Source: JBCCGG01 sp039029395
GTDB lineage: Bacteria; Pseudomonadota; Alphaproteobacteria; Kiloniellales; JAKSDN01
Reading direction: 5' to 3'
Length of the DNA stretch: 64,000 nucleotides
Assembly (NCBI GenBank): GCA_039029395.1
Contig: JBCCGG010000014.1
Span: 57,231-121,230, forward strand
A model generated the notes under the pieces. The model made no database searches, was not told the DNA's origin, and saw nothing but the letters and a program-made list of their open reading frames with translations. Below, piece after piece: positions 51,736 to 59,733 of the stretch (its first letter is position 1; the number at the start of each line of letters is the position of its first letter). Made by a program: the position numbers and the translations under genes.

Positions 51736-52761
51736 TTACACCACCTGGAAGCCTTTGGCATAGGGATCGGCGTCATCGATGAAAATGGTGTTGAAGCCGG
51801 TCACCCGCGCCCAGCCCTCGATCGAAGGCACGATGGCCGCGTGATTGCCGACCTTCGCCTCGGCCACGACCCGGCCGTGGAATGTGGAGCCGATGATCGA
51901 TTCGTGGATGAAGCTGTCGCCGACCGAAAGCTCGCCACGGGCCGCCAGCTGGGCCATGCGCGCCGAGGTGCCGGTGCCGCAGGGGCTGCGGTCGATCGCC
52001 TTGTCGCCGTAAAACACGGCATTGCGGGCGTGGGCCCCGCTGCCCTCGCTCGGCTTGCCGGTCCACATGACATGGCTGACGCCGCGTATCGCCGGATTGT
52101 CCGGGTGCACCACCTCAACCGCGTCGTTGATAATGGGGCGCAGGGTGAGCGAGAGGCGCAGAATGTCGCCGGCCGAATGGTGCTCGAGCCCGCGAAAGTT
52201 CTCTTGAGGCTCGATGATGGCGTAGTAGTTGCCGCCATAGGAGACGTCGAGCTTCAAGGGACCTAGCTCCGGACAGGTGACCTCGACCCCCTCGAGCGCC
52301 AGATAGGCCGGCACGTTGGTGAGGCGCACGGACTCGACCTTGCCGTTTGTCATGGTGTAGGCCGCCTCGACCAGCCCGGCCGGGGTGTCGAGCATCAAGC
52401 GCCCGGGTTCGCGCGGCTGCACCAGGCCGCGTTCCAGGGCGAAGGTCACGGTGCCGATCGTGCCGTGGCCGCACATGGGCAGGCAGCCGCTGGTCTCGAT
52501 ATAGAGCACTCCGATATCGCAGTCCGGCCGGGTCGGCGGATAGAGGATCGAGCCGGACATCATGTCGTGGCCGCGCGGCTCGAACATCAGGCCGGTGCGG
52601 ATCCAATCGTAGCGCTCGAGGAAATCCAGGCGCCGTTCGCTCATGGTGGCGCCCTCCAGCGGCGGCCCGCCGGCGGTCACCAGGCGCACCGGATTGCCAC
52701 AGGTATGGCCGTCGATGCAGAAGAAGGTGTTGGGCTTGAGCGTAGTCTGGGCGACAGTCAT
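51736..52761 (-). CDS. Proline racemase family, 4-hydroxyproline 2-epimerase type
   Basis: The 341-residue enzyme has both catalytic cysteines, Cys97 in MCGHGTIG and Cys261 in SPCGTGTSA. Both being present fits epimerase or racemase activity and not the hydroxyproline dehydratases, where one is replaced. The likely reaction is trans-4-hydroxy-L-proline to cis-4-hydroxy-D-proline. I chose ATG 52761 (MTVAQTTLKPN). It is divergent from an N-formylglutamate amidohydrolase gene; other hydroxyproline catabolic genes are not in the window. Confidence 0.85.
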   Translation of the reverse strand: MTVAQTTLKPNTFFCIDGHTCGNPVRLVTAGGPPLEGATMSERRLDFLERYDWIRTGLMFEPRGHDMMSGSILYPPTRPDCDIGVLYIETSGCLPMCGHGTIGTVTFALERGLVQPREPGRLMLDTPAGLVEAAYTMTNGKVESVRLTNVPAYLALEGVEVTCPELGPLKLDVSYGGNYYAIIEPQENFRGLEHHSAGDILRLSLTLRPIINDAVEVVHPDNPAIRGVSHVMWTGKPSEGSGAHARNAVFYGDKAIDRSPCGTGTSARMAQLAARGELSVGDSFIHESIIGSTFHGRVVAEAKVGNHAAIVPSIEGWARVTGFNTIFIDDADPYAKGFQVV

Positions 52762-52823
52762 GGGCACCTTATAAGGCGCGATCCAGCCTTGGTGCAACCG
52801 GGCGCTCTGGCTATAGTTTAACG

Positions 52824-53624
52824 ATGAGCGAGACCCTGGACCTTTCCGCAACCCAGGCCGGCGCGGCCGAGCCCTACGAGTTGCTCAACCAGGGCGGCCG
52901 GACCGACCTGCTGCTGCTGTGCGACCACGCCAGCAACCAAATCCCGCCGGATCTGGCCGGGCTTGGCCTGGACGAGGCGGCGCTTTGCCGCCACATCGCG
53001 CTCGACATCGGCATCGCCGAAGTGACCCGCGACATGGCCCGGCGGCTCGACGCACCGGCCATCCTAAGCCGCTTCTCGCGGCTCTTGATCGATCCCAACC
53101 GGCCGCTCGACGACCCGACCCTGATACCCCAGATCAGCGACGACGTGGTGATCCCCGGCAACAAGGGCCTGGGTCCGGCCGAGCGGGACCAGCGCCTGGC
53201 ACGCTTCTTCAAACCCTATCACGCCGCGATCGCGCGCCACCTGGACGACGCGCACGCAGCCGGCCACCGCCCGGCGATCGTCTCATTGCACTCCTTCACC
53301 CCGGTTATGAAGGGCAAGGAGCGGCCCTGGCAGATCGGCGTGCTGTGGAACGAGGACGGGCGCCTGCCCCTGCCCATGATCGCCCGCCTGCGCGCCGTGG
53401 GCCTGACGGTCGGCGACAACGAGCCCTACTCCGGTCGCGGCGGCCATGGCTACACCATGCACCGGCACGCCGATCAGCGGGGCCTGCCCAACGTGCTGAT
53501 CGAGGTGCGCCAGGATTTGATCGACACCCATCACGGCGCCGCCGACTGGGCGCTGCGTCTGAGCAACCTGTTGGACGACATGCTGTCGTCCGCGGACCTG
53601 CGCAAGAGAGGAGCTGCGCTGTGA
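52824..53624 (+). CDS. N-formylglutamate amidohydrolase family protein (second copy)
   Basis: The 266-residue protein has LLLCDHASNQIPPDL, RHIALDIGIAEVTRDMA, SRLLIDPNRPLDDPTLIP and IVSLHSFTPVMKG, the pattern of the shorter branch of this family. It differs from the copy at 6595, so the two probably act on different amides. The stop overlaps the start of the ligase gene (GTGA), pointing to coupled expression. Some members of this branch act on N-acyl amino acids of unknown identity. Confidence 0.87.
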   Translation: MSETLDLSATQAGAAEPYELLNQGGRTDLLLLCDHASNQIPPDLAGLGLDEAALCRHIALDIGIAEVTRDMARRLDAPAILSRFSRLLIDPNRPLDDPTLIPQISDDVVIPGNKGLGPAERDQRLARFFKPYHAAIARHLDDAHAAGHRPAIVSLHSFTPVMKGKERPWQIGVLWNEDGRLPLPMIARLRAVGLTVGDNEPYSGRGGHGYTMHRHADQRGLPNVLIEVRQDLIDTHHGAADWALRLSNLLDDMLSSADLRKRGAAL

Positions 53625-54793
53625 GCGAACCGAGCTTTACGATCGGCATCGAGGAGGAGTACCTCCTGGTCGACAAGGAAACCCGCAACCTGATCGACCA
53701 GGCGCCCGACAGCCTGATGAGCGAGTGCGAGCGCCGCCTGGAAGGCCGGGTCAGCCCGGAGTTCCTGCAGTCCCAAATCGAGGTCGGCACCAGCAAGTGC
53801 GCGACCTTGAAGGACGCCGCGGCCGAGATCGCCCAGCTGCGCCTGACCGTGGCCGAGGTCGCCGCCGAGCACGGCTTCGCGCCGATCGCCGCCTCTACCC
53901 ACCCCTTCGCCTTGTGGGACGAGCAGAAGCACACCAACAAGGAGCGCTACAACATCCTGGCCCGCGACATGCAGGCGGTGGTGCGCCGGCTCTTGATCTG
54001 CGGCATGCATGTCCACGTCGGCCTGGACGACGACGAACTGAGGATCGATCTGATGGGCCAGGTCGCCTACTTCCTGCCCCATATCCTGGCGCTCTCGACC
54101 TCTTCGCCGTTTTGGAAGGGCGAGAACAGCGGCCTCAAGTCCTACCGACTGGCGGTGTTCGACGAGCTGCCCCGGGTCGGCCTGCCCGAGCACTTCGACT
54201 CCTGGGGCGAGTATCAGCGACACCTGGCGATCCTGATCCAAGCCGGCCTGTTGGAGGACGCCAGCAAGCTGTGGTGGGACGTGCGGCCCTCGGCGCGCTT
54301 TCCGACCCTTGAGATGCGCGTCGCCGACATCTGCACCCTTGCCGCCGACGGCACCACGATCGCCGCGCTCTACGTTTGCCTGCTGCGCATGCTCTACCGC
54401 TTGAAGCGCTCCAATCAGCGCTGGCGCAAGTACGCCAATATGCTGATCCGGGAGAACCGCTGGCGCGCCCAACGCTACGGCCTGGACGAAGGCCTGGTGG
54501 ACTTCGGCAAAGGCGAGATCGTGCCCTACCACGACCTCCTGGAAGAGCTCCTGAGCCTGGTCCAGGTGGACGCCGCCGCGCTCGACTGCTGGGACGAGGT
54601 CAAGGGCGCGCGCGAGATCCTCAAGCGCGGCACCAGCGCCCACCGCCAAATCGCCACCTACAAGGCCGCCTGCAGCGCCGGCGCCGACCCGCGCGAAGCG
54701 CTGCACCAGGTGGTCGATCAGCTGATCGCCGAGACCGTGGAGGGCCTGGATGCGGCGGGCGATGCCGAGCGGGCCGCCGCCGCCGGGCGCTAG
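53621..54793 (+). CDS. Carboxylate-amine ligase, YbdK/GCS2 family
   Basis: The 390-residue protein starts at GTG 53621, overlapping the previous stop. It shows FTIGIEEEYLLVD, EFLQSQIEVGT, CGMHVHVGL and RPSARFPTLEMRVAD, the marks of the glutamate-cysteine ligase 2 fold. YbdK-type enzymes make a gamma-glutamyl or similar amide with ATP. Paired with an amidohydrolase, it may belong to a cycle that makes and cleaves such amides, which is inference from coupling. Confidence 0.9.
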   Translation: MSEPSFTIGIEEEYLLVDKETRNLIDQAPDSLMSECERRLEGRVSPEFLQSQIEVGTSKCATLKDAAAEIAQLRLTVAEVAAEHGFAPIAASTHPFALWDEQKHTNKERYNILARDMQAVVRRLLICGMHVHVGLDDDELRIDLMGQVAYFLPHILALSTSSPFWKGENSGLKSYRLAVFDELPRVGLPEHFDSWGEYQRHLAILIQAGLLEDASKLWWDVRPSARFPTLEMRVADICTLAADGTTIAALYVCLLRMLYRLKRSNQRWRKYANMLIRENRWRAQRYGLDEGLVDFGKGEIVPYHDLLEELLSLVQVDAAALDCWDEVKGAREILKRGTSAHRQIATYKAACSAGADPREALHQVVDQLIAETVEGLDAAGDAERAAAAGR

Positions 54794-54850
54794 ACAAGCA
54801 CAGGCTGGGCACCAATATGCTCGCTCAAGACAATCACAGGAAGCGATGAC

Positions 54851-55159
54851 ATGACGATCGACGACAAGACCCGCACCGAACTGGAGGCCGCCGCCTTCCG
54901 CCACCTGGTTGAGCATCTGCGCGAACGCACCGACGTGCAGAACATCGATCTGATGAACCTGGCCGGCTTTTGCCGCAACTGTCTGTCCAAATGGTACAAG
55001 GCCGCGGCCGAGGAAAAGGGCCTGGAGATCGACTACGAAGCGGCCCGCGAATTGGTCTACGGCATGCCCTACGGCGAATGGAAGGCCAAGCATCAGTCCG
55101 AGGCCACCGCCGAGCAAAAGGCCGCCTACGCAAGAACGGTCGCACAGCAGCAGCACTAG
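54851..55159 (+). CDS. DUF1244 family protein
   Basis: The 102-residue protein carries the DUF1244 core AFRHLVEHLRERTDVQNIDLM and LAGFCRNCLSKWY, with two conserved cysteines, and YGMPYGEWK. The family is found widely in proteobacteria; its function is not known to me. GGAAGCGATGAC precedes ATG 54851. It follows the ligase gene by 57 bases. Confidence 0.92.
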   Translation: MTIDDKTRTELEAAAFRHLVEHLRERTDVQNIDLMNLAGFCRNCLSKWYKAAAEEKGLEIDYEAARELVYGMPYGEWKAKHQSEATAEQKAAYARTVAQQQH

Positions 55160-55165
55160 TCGGGC

Positions 55166-56041
55166 GTGGCCGCTGGGCATTTCGACCGGGTGATCTTCGC
55201 CGACTGGTCGGCTGCCTCGAGCCCCGGGCCGCGCCAACCGGCGCCCGATAGCTGCTGGGTCGCCTGGGGCACCGTTGAGCGCCGACCCGCGCCCAGGTAC
55301 TGCCGCACTCGGGCCGCCGCGGAACACTTCATCAAGGAACTCGCCCACGAGGCCATGGCGGCCGGCGAGCGCTGCCTGATCGGCTTCGATTTCGTGTTCG
55401 GGCTGCCTTGGAAGATCGGACCGGCCGGCGGCCGCCCACTCGCCCGCCTCCTCAAGGCGCGGATCGAGGACGGCCCCGACAACGCCAACAACCGCTTCGC
55501 GGTCGCCGCCGCGCTCAACGCCGACTGGTCGCCCGACCGGCCCGGCCCCTTCTGGATGTGCCCGGCGGCGGAAGCTGGACCCCATCTGACCGTCAAGAAG
55601 CCCGGCTTAGCCGGGCGGCCCCACGGCGAGTACCGCATCGTCGACCGGCGCCTGCGGGCCGCCGGCAAGCTGGTGCAATCGGTCTGGAAGCTGGGCGGCG
55701 TGGGGGCGGTCGGCGGCCAGAGCCTGGTCGGCCTAGCGGCGGTGGCCCGACTGCTCGACGATCCGGTTCTGGCGCCGCGCGCCGGGGTCTGGCCATTCGA
55801 GACCGTGTGGGCCCGGCGCCTGGCCGATTTTACAATAATCGAGGCCTGGCCCGGCATGGTGGCCAGCGACGGGCAGCCCTATGCGGTCAAGGATGCCCGC
55901 CAAGTGGCCGCCTTGCGCGACCACGCGCTCGGTCTTCAGGCGCGCGGCAAGCTGCGCTCGTGGCTTGCACGGCCGGTCGGCATCAACCGCACGGAAGAGC
56001 GCATCGCGATGAGCCACGAGGGATGGATTTTCGGCGCCTAG
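55166..56041 (+). CDS. Conserved hypothetical protein, possibly RNase H-like fold
   Basis: The 291-residue protein starts FDRVIFADWSAASSPGP, where Asp-Trp-Ser-Ala-Ala resembles the first strand of an RNase H-like/DUF429-type fold. LIGFDFVFGLPW and TIIEAWPGMVAS supply further acidic positions. Related proteins are sometimes annotated with molybdopterin guanine dinucleotide synthesis, but I cannot support that here. The start is GTG 55166, seven bases after the DUF1244 stop, with no clear ribosome site. Confidence 0.72.
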   Translation: MAAGHFDRVIFADWSAASSPGPRQPAPDSCWVAWGTVERRPAPRYCRTRAAAEHFIKELAHEAMAAGERCLIGFDFVFGLPWKIGPAGGRPLARLLKARIEDGPDNANNRFAVAAALNADWSPDRPGPFWMCPAAEAGPHLTVKKPGLAGRPHGEYRIVDRRLRAAGKLVQSVWKLGGVGAVGGQSLVGLAAVARLLDDPVLAPRAGVWPFETVWARRLADFTIIEAWPGMVASDGQPYAVKDARQVAALRDHALGLQARGKLRSWLARPVGINRTEERIAMSHEGWIFGA

Positions 56042-56069
56042 CCGCCCAAGCCCACGGGGCAAAAGAAAA

Positions 56070-56090
56070 CCGGCGGCCAAAGGCCGCCGG
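56070..56090 (-). terminator. Rho-independent terminator of the PEP-CTERM gene
   Basis: CCGGCGGCC and GGCCGCCGG form a perfect 9-bp stem with a three-base loop. On the minus strand it is followed by TTTTCTTTTG. It lies 32 bases after the stop of the PEP-CTERM gene. The plus-strand gene upstream has no T-tract on its side. Confidence 0.85.
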
Positions 56091-56121
56091 AGTCTGTCTT
56101 GAAAGGATTGTGTCTAAGACG

Positions 56122-56904
56122 TTAGCTGTGCCTGCGCCGGCGAAGCACGGCACCCATGCCGAGCAGACCGATCGCCATGAGGCCAAGGGTACCGGGCTCA
56201 GGGATCTCTTGACCCGGGGTACCCGGCCGCGTGTCGACCTCGAGGAAAGCGATGATGTCCGCCTTGTTGTTCTTCTTCTCGACAGTCTCGAAACCTTCGA
56301 CCAGGTTGCCGCCATCCTGGAAGCCCCTCACGAAGAGGGTGTAGAGGTCGTTGCCGACCATGAAGTTTTCGGACAGGTCGTTGAAGGTGATGGTCACGAT
56401 ATCGGCACAGCCGTTGCGGTTCACACCAGAACCGCCATTGGGTTCGCCATTCGCACAAGGATCGGCACCATTCGGCGTTTCCTCATGGGTGAAATCGAAG
56501 AAGAAGTCCCGAGTGCCGATGTTGTTGCCGTCCACCGAGATGTCAGCGGTCACCTGCAGGGTCACCGAGCTCAAGGTCGTGCCGGTGATGGGGTTATTGC
56601 GATGTATAAACTCGCCCAACACAAAGTCCGGGGTGGGACTTGGCGGGATGTTGACGGCAATGGCGGGCGGCGTGGCCGAATCGAAGTCGTAACCGCTTTG
56701 GCCCCGACTGGTGGCCGGGTTGCCCCAACGAATCATTGGATTGGTGGTGCCGTTGTTGATGGCCGAGATGCTCGCCGGATCGATGTTGACCCAGGCCGCT
56801 GTGATACTGTTGAGCGTAACCACGGCGGCTTGGGCCCCGCTCGCAACCAACGCGCTTGTCGCAGCGAAGGCGCAGGCCAGTAGGAGTTTCCTGACTCTCT
56901 GCAT
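56122..56904 (-). CDS. THxN-type PEP-CTERM sorting-signal protein
   Basis: A signal peptide (KLLLACAFAATSALVASGAQA) precedes a beta-rich exported domain with VVTLNSITAAWVNI, PMIRWGNPA and FVLGEFIHRNNPI, near the THxN family pattern. The C-terminus has IPEPGTLGLM, a membrane segment and the basic tail RRRRHS. That is the sorting signal read by exosortase. The protein is thought to reach the outer surface or matrix. I chose ATG 56904 (MQRVRKLLLACAF). A sigma-54 promoter lies about 270 bases upstream. No exosortase gene is in the window. Confidence 0.9.
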   Translation of the reverse strand: MQRVRKLLLACAFAATSALVASGAQAAVVTLNSITAAWVNIDPASISAINNGTTNPMIRWGNPATSRGQSGYDFDSATPPAIAVNIPPSPTPDFVLGEFIHRNNPITGTTLSSVTLQVTADISVDGNNIGTRDFFFDFTHEETPNGADPCANGEPNGGSGVNRNGCADIVTITFNDLSENFMVGNDLYTLFVRGFQDGGNLVEGFETVEKKNNKADIIAFLEVDTRPGTPGQEIPEPGTLGLMAIGLLGMGAVLRRRRHS

Positions 56905-57174
56905 GACTCTCTTAGTCCTCCTGGATTCTCTTTCGTTAACTCCACCCGAGCGTTGGGTTAGGACGCCCGGCCAACCGCGAGCCCATCGGCCGCAGTCAAT
57001 TCTCACCTATAAGGCGATTTGGCCCCGGGGAATGCCGTCCGACCGACACTCGAACTGATGCGTACAGTCTCACACGTACCATCAGCGGACCATTCGCCTA
57101 CCGTTGTCGCCCGGCCCGCTGTTTCCGTCGATTCTCGGGAACTGCGAGCCGAAATCGGCAACTGGGCCAGACCA

Positions 57175-57190
57175 TGCAAGAATCGTGCCA
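57175..57190 (-). promoter_or_regulatory. Consensus sigma-54 (RpoN) promoter of the PEP-CTERM gene
   Basis: On the minus strand TGGCACG-ATTC-TTGCA matches the sigma-54 consensus at every fixed position, with GG and GC ten bases apart. Transcription would begin near 57163, giving a leader of about 260 bases before ATG 56904. PEP-CTERM genes in other bacteria are known to be driven by sigma-54 with the PrsK/PrsR pair; this site fits that scheme. Confidence 0.82.
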
Positions 57191-57251
57191 ACTTGACGAA
57201 TCGTGAAAATTCAATATGTTAAGAAATAGGAATTGAACCGGTTGCAGAAAA

Positions 57252-57265
57252 GTGTAAAATTTTAG
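57252..57265. promoter_or_regulatory. Candidate enhancer half-site (GTGTAAAATTTTAG)
   Basis: The sequence contains the palindrome TAAAATTTTA and begins with GTGTAAA, the same heptamer found in the perfect dyad at 57462. It lies about 75 bases upstream of the sigma-54 promoter, a normal distance for an enhancer-binding protein site. Confidence 0.4.
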
Positions 57266-57461
57266 ATAAATCCACTCGGCACACAGTTTAAGATAAATTG
57301 CCTAATTTTACAATTGATCTATTAAAAACAAATGTTTATACGGTTTTTCGATGCCTTAGGTCTTTGGAAAAGCGCTTTACAGAATCATTGGACAATTGTC
57401 TGCGCCACCGTGCCAAGAGCTTGTTAACCATATTTATTAATAACTTAGCTAAAACCTATAG

Positions 57462-57480
57462 GTGTAAAGATTCTTTACAC
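57462..57480. promoter_or_regulatory. Perfect dyad GTGTAAAG-ATT-CTTTACAC
   Basis: GTGTAAAG (57462-57469) and CTTTACAC (57473-57480) form a perfect 8-bp inverted repeat with a three-base centre. It is about 290 bases upstream of the sigma-54 promoter. The shared GTGTAAA heptamer with 57252 suggests two sites for one activator. Confidence 0.55.
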
Positions 57481-57555
57481 TCGCACATCGGATTTTCCGT
57501 TTCTTTGGTGTATCAGCCCATAAGTTAGACTAAATTCCTGAAACCGGTACGTACG

Positions 57556-57586
57556 GCGCGAATGCAAATTTCAATTGCATTCGCGC
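57556..57586. repeat. 12-bp perfect inverted repeat
   Basis: GCGCGAATGCAA (57556-57567) and TTGCATTCGCGC (57575-57586) are perfectly complementary with a seven-base loop. No T-tract follows on either strand, so it is not a standard terminator. It may be a protein site or an RNA hairpin in the gapR leader. Confidence 0.55.
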
Positions 57587-57903
57587 ATTCGAAAGGGCCC
57601 CTAGCGGCAGAAGGTAGATAATCGTATCCGTGCAATCGGACCGAGATTTTCGAGGCCTCTCGAGCCCAAAAGTCGTTCGGACCAACCTATGACCGAAAGT
57701 GGCGCAGGGGTTGATTGGGAGAGCTGAACCCGTGGGACCTCAAGCGTGCTTGCAAGCGGCAGAGCCTAGGTCGAAACGGCACTGCAAGGCAGCGCCAAAG
57801 CCGTTGCTCCGCCGTCCCCGGAGCGTTAGTCTCCGCGCCGCGCCGCCGACTCGCTTCGGCGGCGTGTCCTTCTGAAAAGCACGGGTATGGGAGCTGGAAA
57901 ATC

Positions 57904-58152
57904 ATGGCCGAGGCTGGCGGCATCGCGGCACAGCGTTTGAAGTCCTTCATCGAGCGTATCGAGCGCCTGGAAGAGGAAAAGGCGGCCTTGGCCGCCGACG
58001 TGCGCGAGGTTTACAGCGAAGCCAAGGGCGAGGGCTTCGACGTCAAGATCATGCGCCAGGTGATCCGCCTGAGGAAGATGGAGGCCGACGACCGCCAGGA
58101 GCAGGAACACCTGCTCGACCTCTACAAGCAAGCGCTGGGCATGGCGGAGTAG
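57904..58152 (+). CDS. gapR: GapR nucleoid-associated protein (DUF2312)
   Basis: The 82-residue product (AAQRLKSFIERIERLEEEKAAL, then VREVYSEAKGEGFDVKIMR) is a clear DUF2312 member. GapR in Caulobacter binds AT-rich or overtwisted DNA and helps gyrase and chromosome replication; it is near-universal in alphaproteobacteria. ATG 57904 (MAEAGGIA) is chosen. A longer frame upstream is rich in arginine and not family-like. Confidence 0.93.
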   Translation: MAEAGGIAAQRLKSFIERIERLEEEKAALAADVREVYSEAKGEGFDVKIMRQVIRLRKMEADDRQEQEHLLDLYKQALGMAE

Positions 58153-58272
58153 ACGCCGCGGGGCCGCCCGCGGCGCCGCTTAGGCCGAATACCGCCTCCG
58201 GCCGATAGACAGGATTCTGTCAAAATAGTAAAATTCCGCCGCGAATCGGGCATCCATATAGGGGGCAATCCG

Positions 58273-58560
58273 GTGGAACAGCGATTCATCGTGCTCAACA
58301 ACGGCATGAACCTGGATATTTTCAAGTTTCCAGCCAGTCAGACGGCCCGCATCGAGACCGAGCTTGCCCTGCAGGGCAGCGCCTTTCAGATCTACACCCG
58401 CCTCGACGATGCCAAGGCGGCGATCATCGGCGAAATGGAGCGCAATGGCGAGTGGGAGCCCCGCTCGACCGGCAGTTTTTCGACCAGCGGCAAGGACATG
58501 GCCTCCAACTTGAAGGCCCAGTTGCTGGCCAAGACCGAAAGCGACCTGGAAAGCCTCTAA
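58273..58560 (+). CDS. Small hypothetical protein (95 aa)
   Basis: The frame starts at GTG 58273 and encodes MEQRFIVLNNGMNLDIFKFP followed by two helical stretches (ETELALQGSAF, LDDAKAAIIGEMERNGEW) and a polar tail. No membrane segment or cysteine is present. I do not recognise the family. It is co-directional with gapR 120 bases upstream. Confidence 0.55.
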   Translation: MEQRFIVLNNGMNLDIFKFPASQTARIETELALQGSAFQIYTRLDDAKAAIIGEMERNGEWEPRSTGSFSTSGKDMASNLKAQLLAKTESDLESL

Positions 58561-58619
58561 CCCTATTTTTTCGGCCGTTTCCAATCGCCCGGTCGGACGG
58601 GTCCGCCCGGCTGTCAAAT

Positions 58620-58686
58620 AATGATTCGATCATTTGTCGTAGCGGCAAAGAATAGTTCAGCATCCATGTGAAATATTTGTTATACT
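58620..58686 (+). promoter_or_regulatory. Extended -10 promoter with upstream dyad
   Basis: TATACT (58681-58686) is preceded by TG at the extended -10 position; a -35 is weak. AATGAT-TCG-ATCATT at 58620-58634 is a perfect dyad about 50 bases upstream. The leader to ATG 58755 would be about 62 bases. Confidence 0.5.
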
Positions 58687-58754
58687 GCGCGCGACGGGAG
58701 AGATCGCACCCCGTCGAGTATTGAGAATATTCGGCTCAAGTTAGGTAGACTTGC

Positions 58755-59096
58755 ATGAATATGAAGGAACAAATACTTGTTCAGGCCCGCAACCTGATCT
58801 CCGACAAGACCCGCTGGTGCCGCTGCGCACTTGCCCAGGATGAGGCCGAGCGGGGCGTAAATCCCTCCGATGCCACGGCGCGAAAGTGGTGCGCCGTGGG
58901 CGCCTTGGAACACTGCAGCCCGACCGTCGGCCTCTACAAGGCGGCCTACGACCTCCTGCTCAAGGCGGCCGGCTCCCTCTACCACAGACGGCTCGACTTC
59001 GTGAACGACGAGCTCGGCCACGAGGCGGTGCTGGAAGTCTACAACCGGGCGATCGAGCTCGCCCGACAGGAAGGCCCCGGCGAGATGATGCCCTAG
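58755..59096 (+). CDS. DUF6197-like small protein
   Basis: The 113-residue protein has AQDEAERGVNPSDATARKWCAVGALEH-type spacing (conserved Trp-Cys and Gly-Ala), as in DUF6197 proteins, with two more cysteines at the start (WCRCAL). Members occur in phages and bacteria and have no known function. It has its own promoter and operator-like dyad. ATG 58755 or ATG 58761 may be the start. Confidence 0.65.
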   Translation: MNMKEQILVQARNLISDKTRWCRCALAQDEAERGVNPSDATARKWCAVGALEHCSPTVGLYKAAYDLLLKAAGSLYHRRLDFVNDELGHEAVLEVYNRAIELARQEGPGEMMP

Positions 59097-59337
59097 CCTA
59101 GACAAGCGCCCGGAACGGCACGCACTCCGGGATCTGGCAGCACGCACTCATCCGGCCAATTGCAGACAAACCCAGAAGTTCAGCAGAGTCCTTTTCCACG
59201 GTCTTCGTCCATCCCAGCATTTCGATGTGTGAGTCGTGTGCTGTTCGGAATTTTCATTCTCCAGATGAAACCAAAGCCCAAACCGCGCGGGCTGACGGTA
59301 TCTGCAATCCTCCGGCCATGGCGCTTGAGAGTCCCGG

Positions 59338-59733
59338 ATGAAGCGGCGCGCCGCGCGGATCCTGCTTCTGGTGATCGCCGGATTCTACGCCTACGGCGCC
59401 ACCGTCCATGTCCTGAAGATGGCCTCGATGACCGGTTTCCAGTGGACGCAAGCGCCGCTCAAATGGCAGCTCTTGGACATCGTCTATTTGGCGCTCGATC
59501 TGATCGCCGTGGTCGGCCTGGTCCTGGACCGCCGCTTCGGCTGGATCGCCGTGCTGATCGCCGCGCTCAGCCAGCTTTTGCTCTACACCCTGCTGCGGGA
59601 TTGGGTGCTCGACGTCCCCGCCGCATTCCGGCCGACCGCGGAGCAGGTCGCCTATCTGGACGGCCTGGTCGCCTTTCACGGGATCACCCTGGCCGTGCTC
59701 GCCGTGGTCTGGTGGCTGCGACGGAGCGCCTAG
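59338..59733 (+). CDS. Four-segment membrane protein, hypothetical
   Basis: The 131-residue protein has four hydrophobic segments (ILLLVIAGFYAYGATVHVL, DIVYLALDLIAVVGLVL, IAVLIAALSQLLLYTLL, HGITLAVLAVVWWL). It resembles small DoxX- or DUF6632-like membrane proteins, but I cannot fix the family. Its last four bases overlap the convergent GNAT stop. The 240 bases before it show no other feature. Confidence 0.72.
   Translation: MKRRAARILLLVIAGFYAYGATVHVLKMASMTGFQWTQAPLKWQLLDIVYLALDLIAVVGLVLDRRFGWIAVLIAALSQLLLYTLLRDWVLDVPAAFRPTAEQVAYLDGLVAFHGITLAVLAVVWWLRRSA

Larger units (their letters stand above)
57191..57903. other. AT-rich regulatory gap between the PEP-CTERM gene and gapR
   Basis: I find no convincing protein gene. 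The first 350 bases are markedly AT-rich and carry two candidate enhancer dyads, listed separately. TTAACCAT at 57424-57431 equals a half-site of the CtrA box, which would suit gapR, but the second half is not at the usual spacing. A 12-bp inverted repeat lies at 57556-57586. Confidence 0.5.

Noticed and set aside
57424..57440. Full CtrA box before gapR
   Set aside because: Only one half-site TTAACCAT fits; the second TTAA is nine bases away where seven are expected.
57298..57528. A 76-residue frame in the AT-rich gap
   Set aside because: It spans the perfect GTGTAAAG/CTTTACAC dyad and shows no protein-like pattern or start signal.
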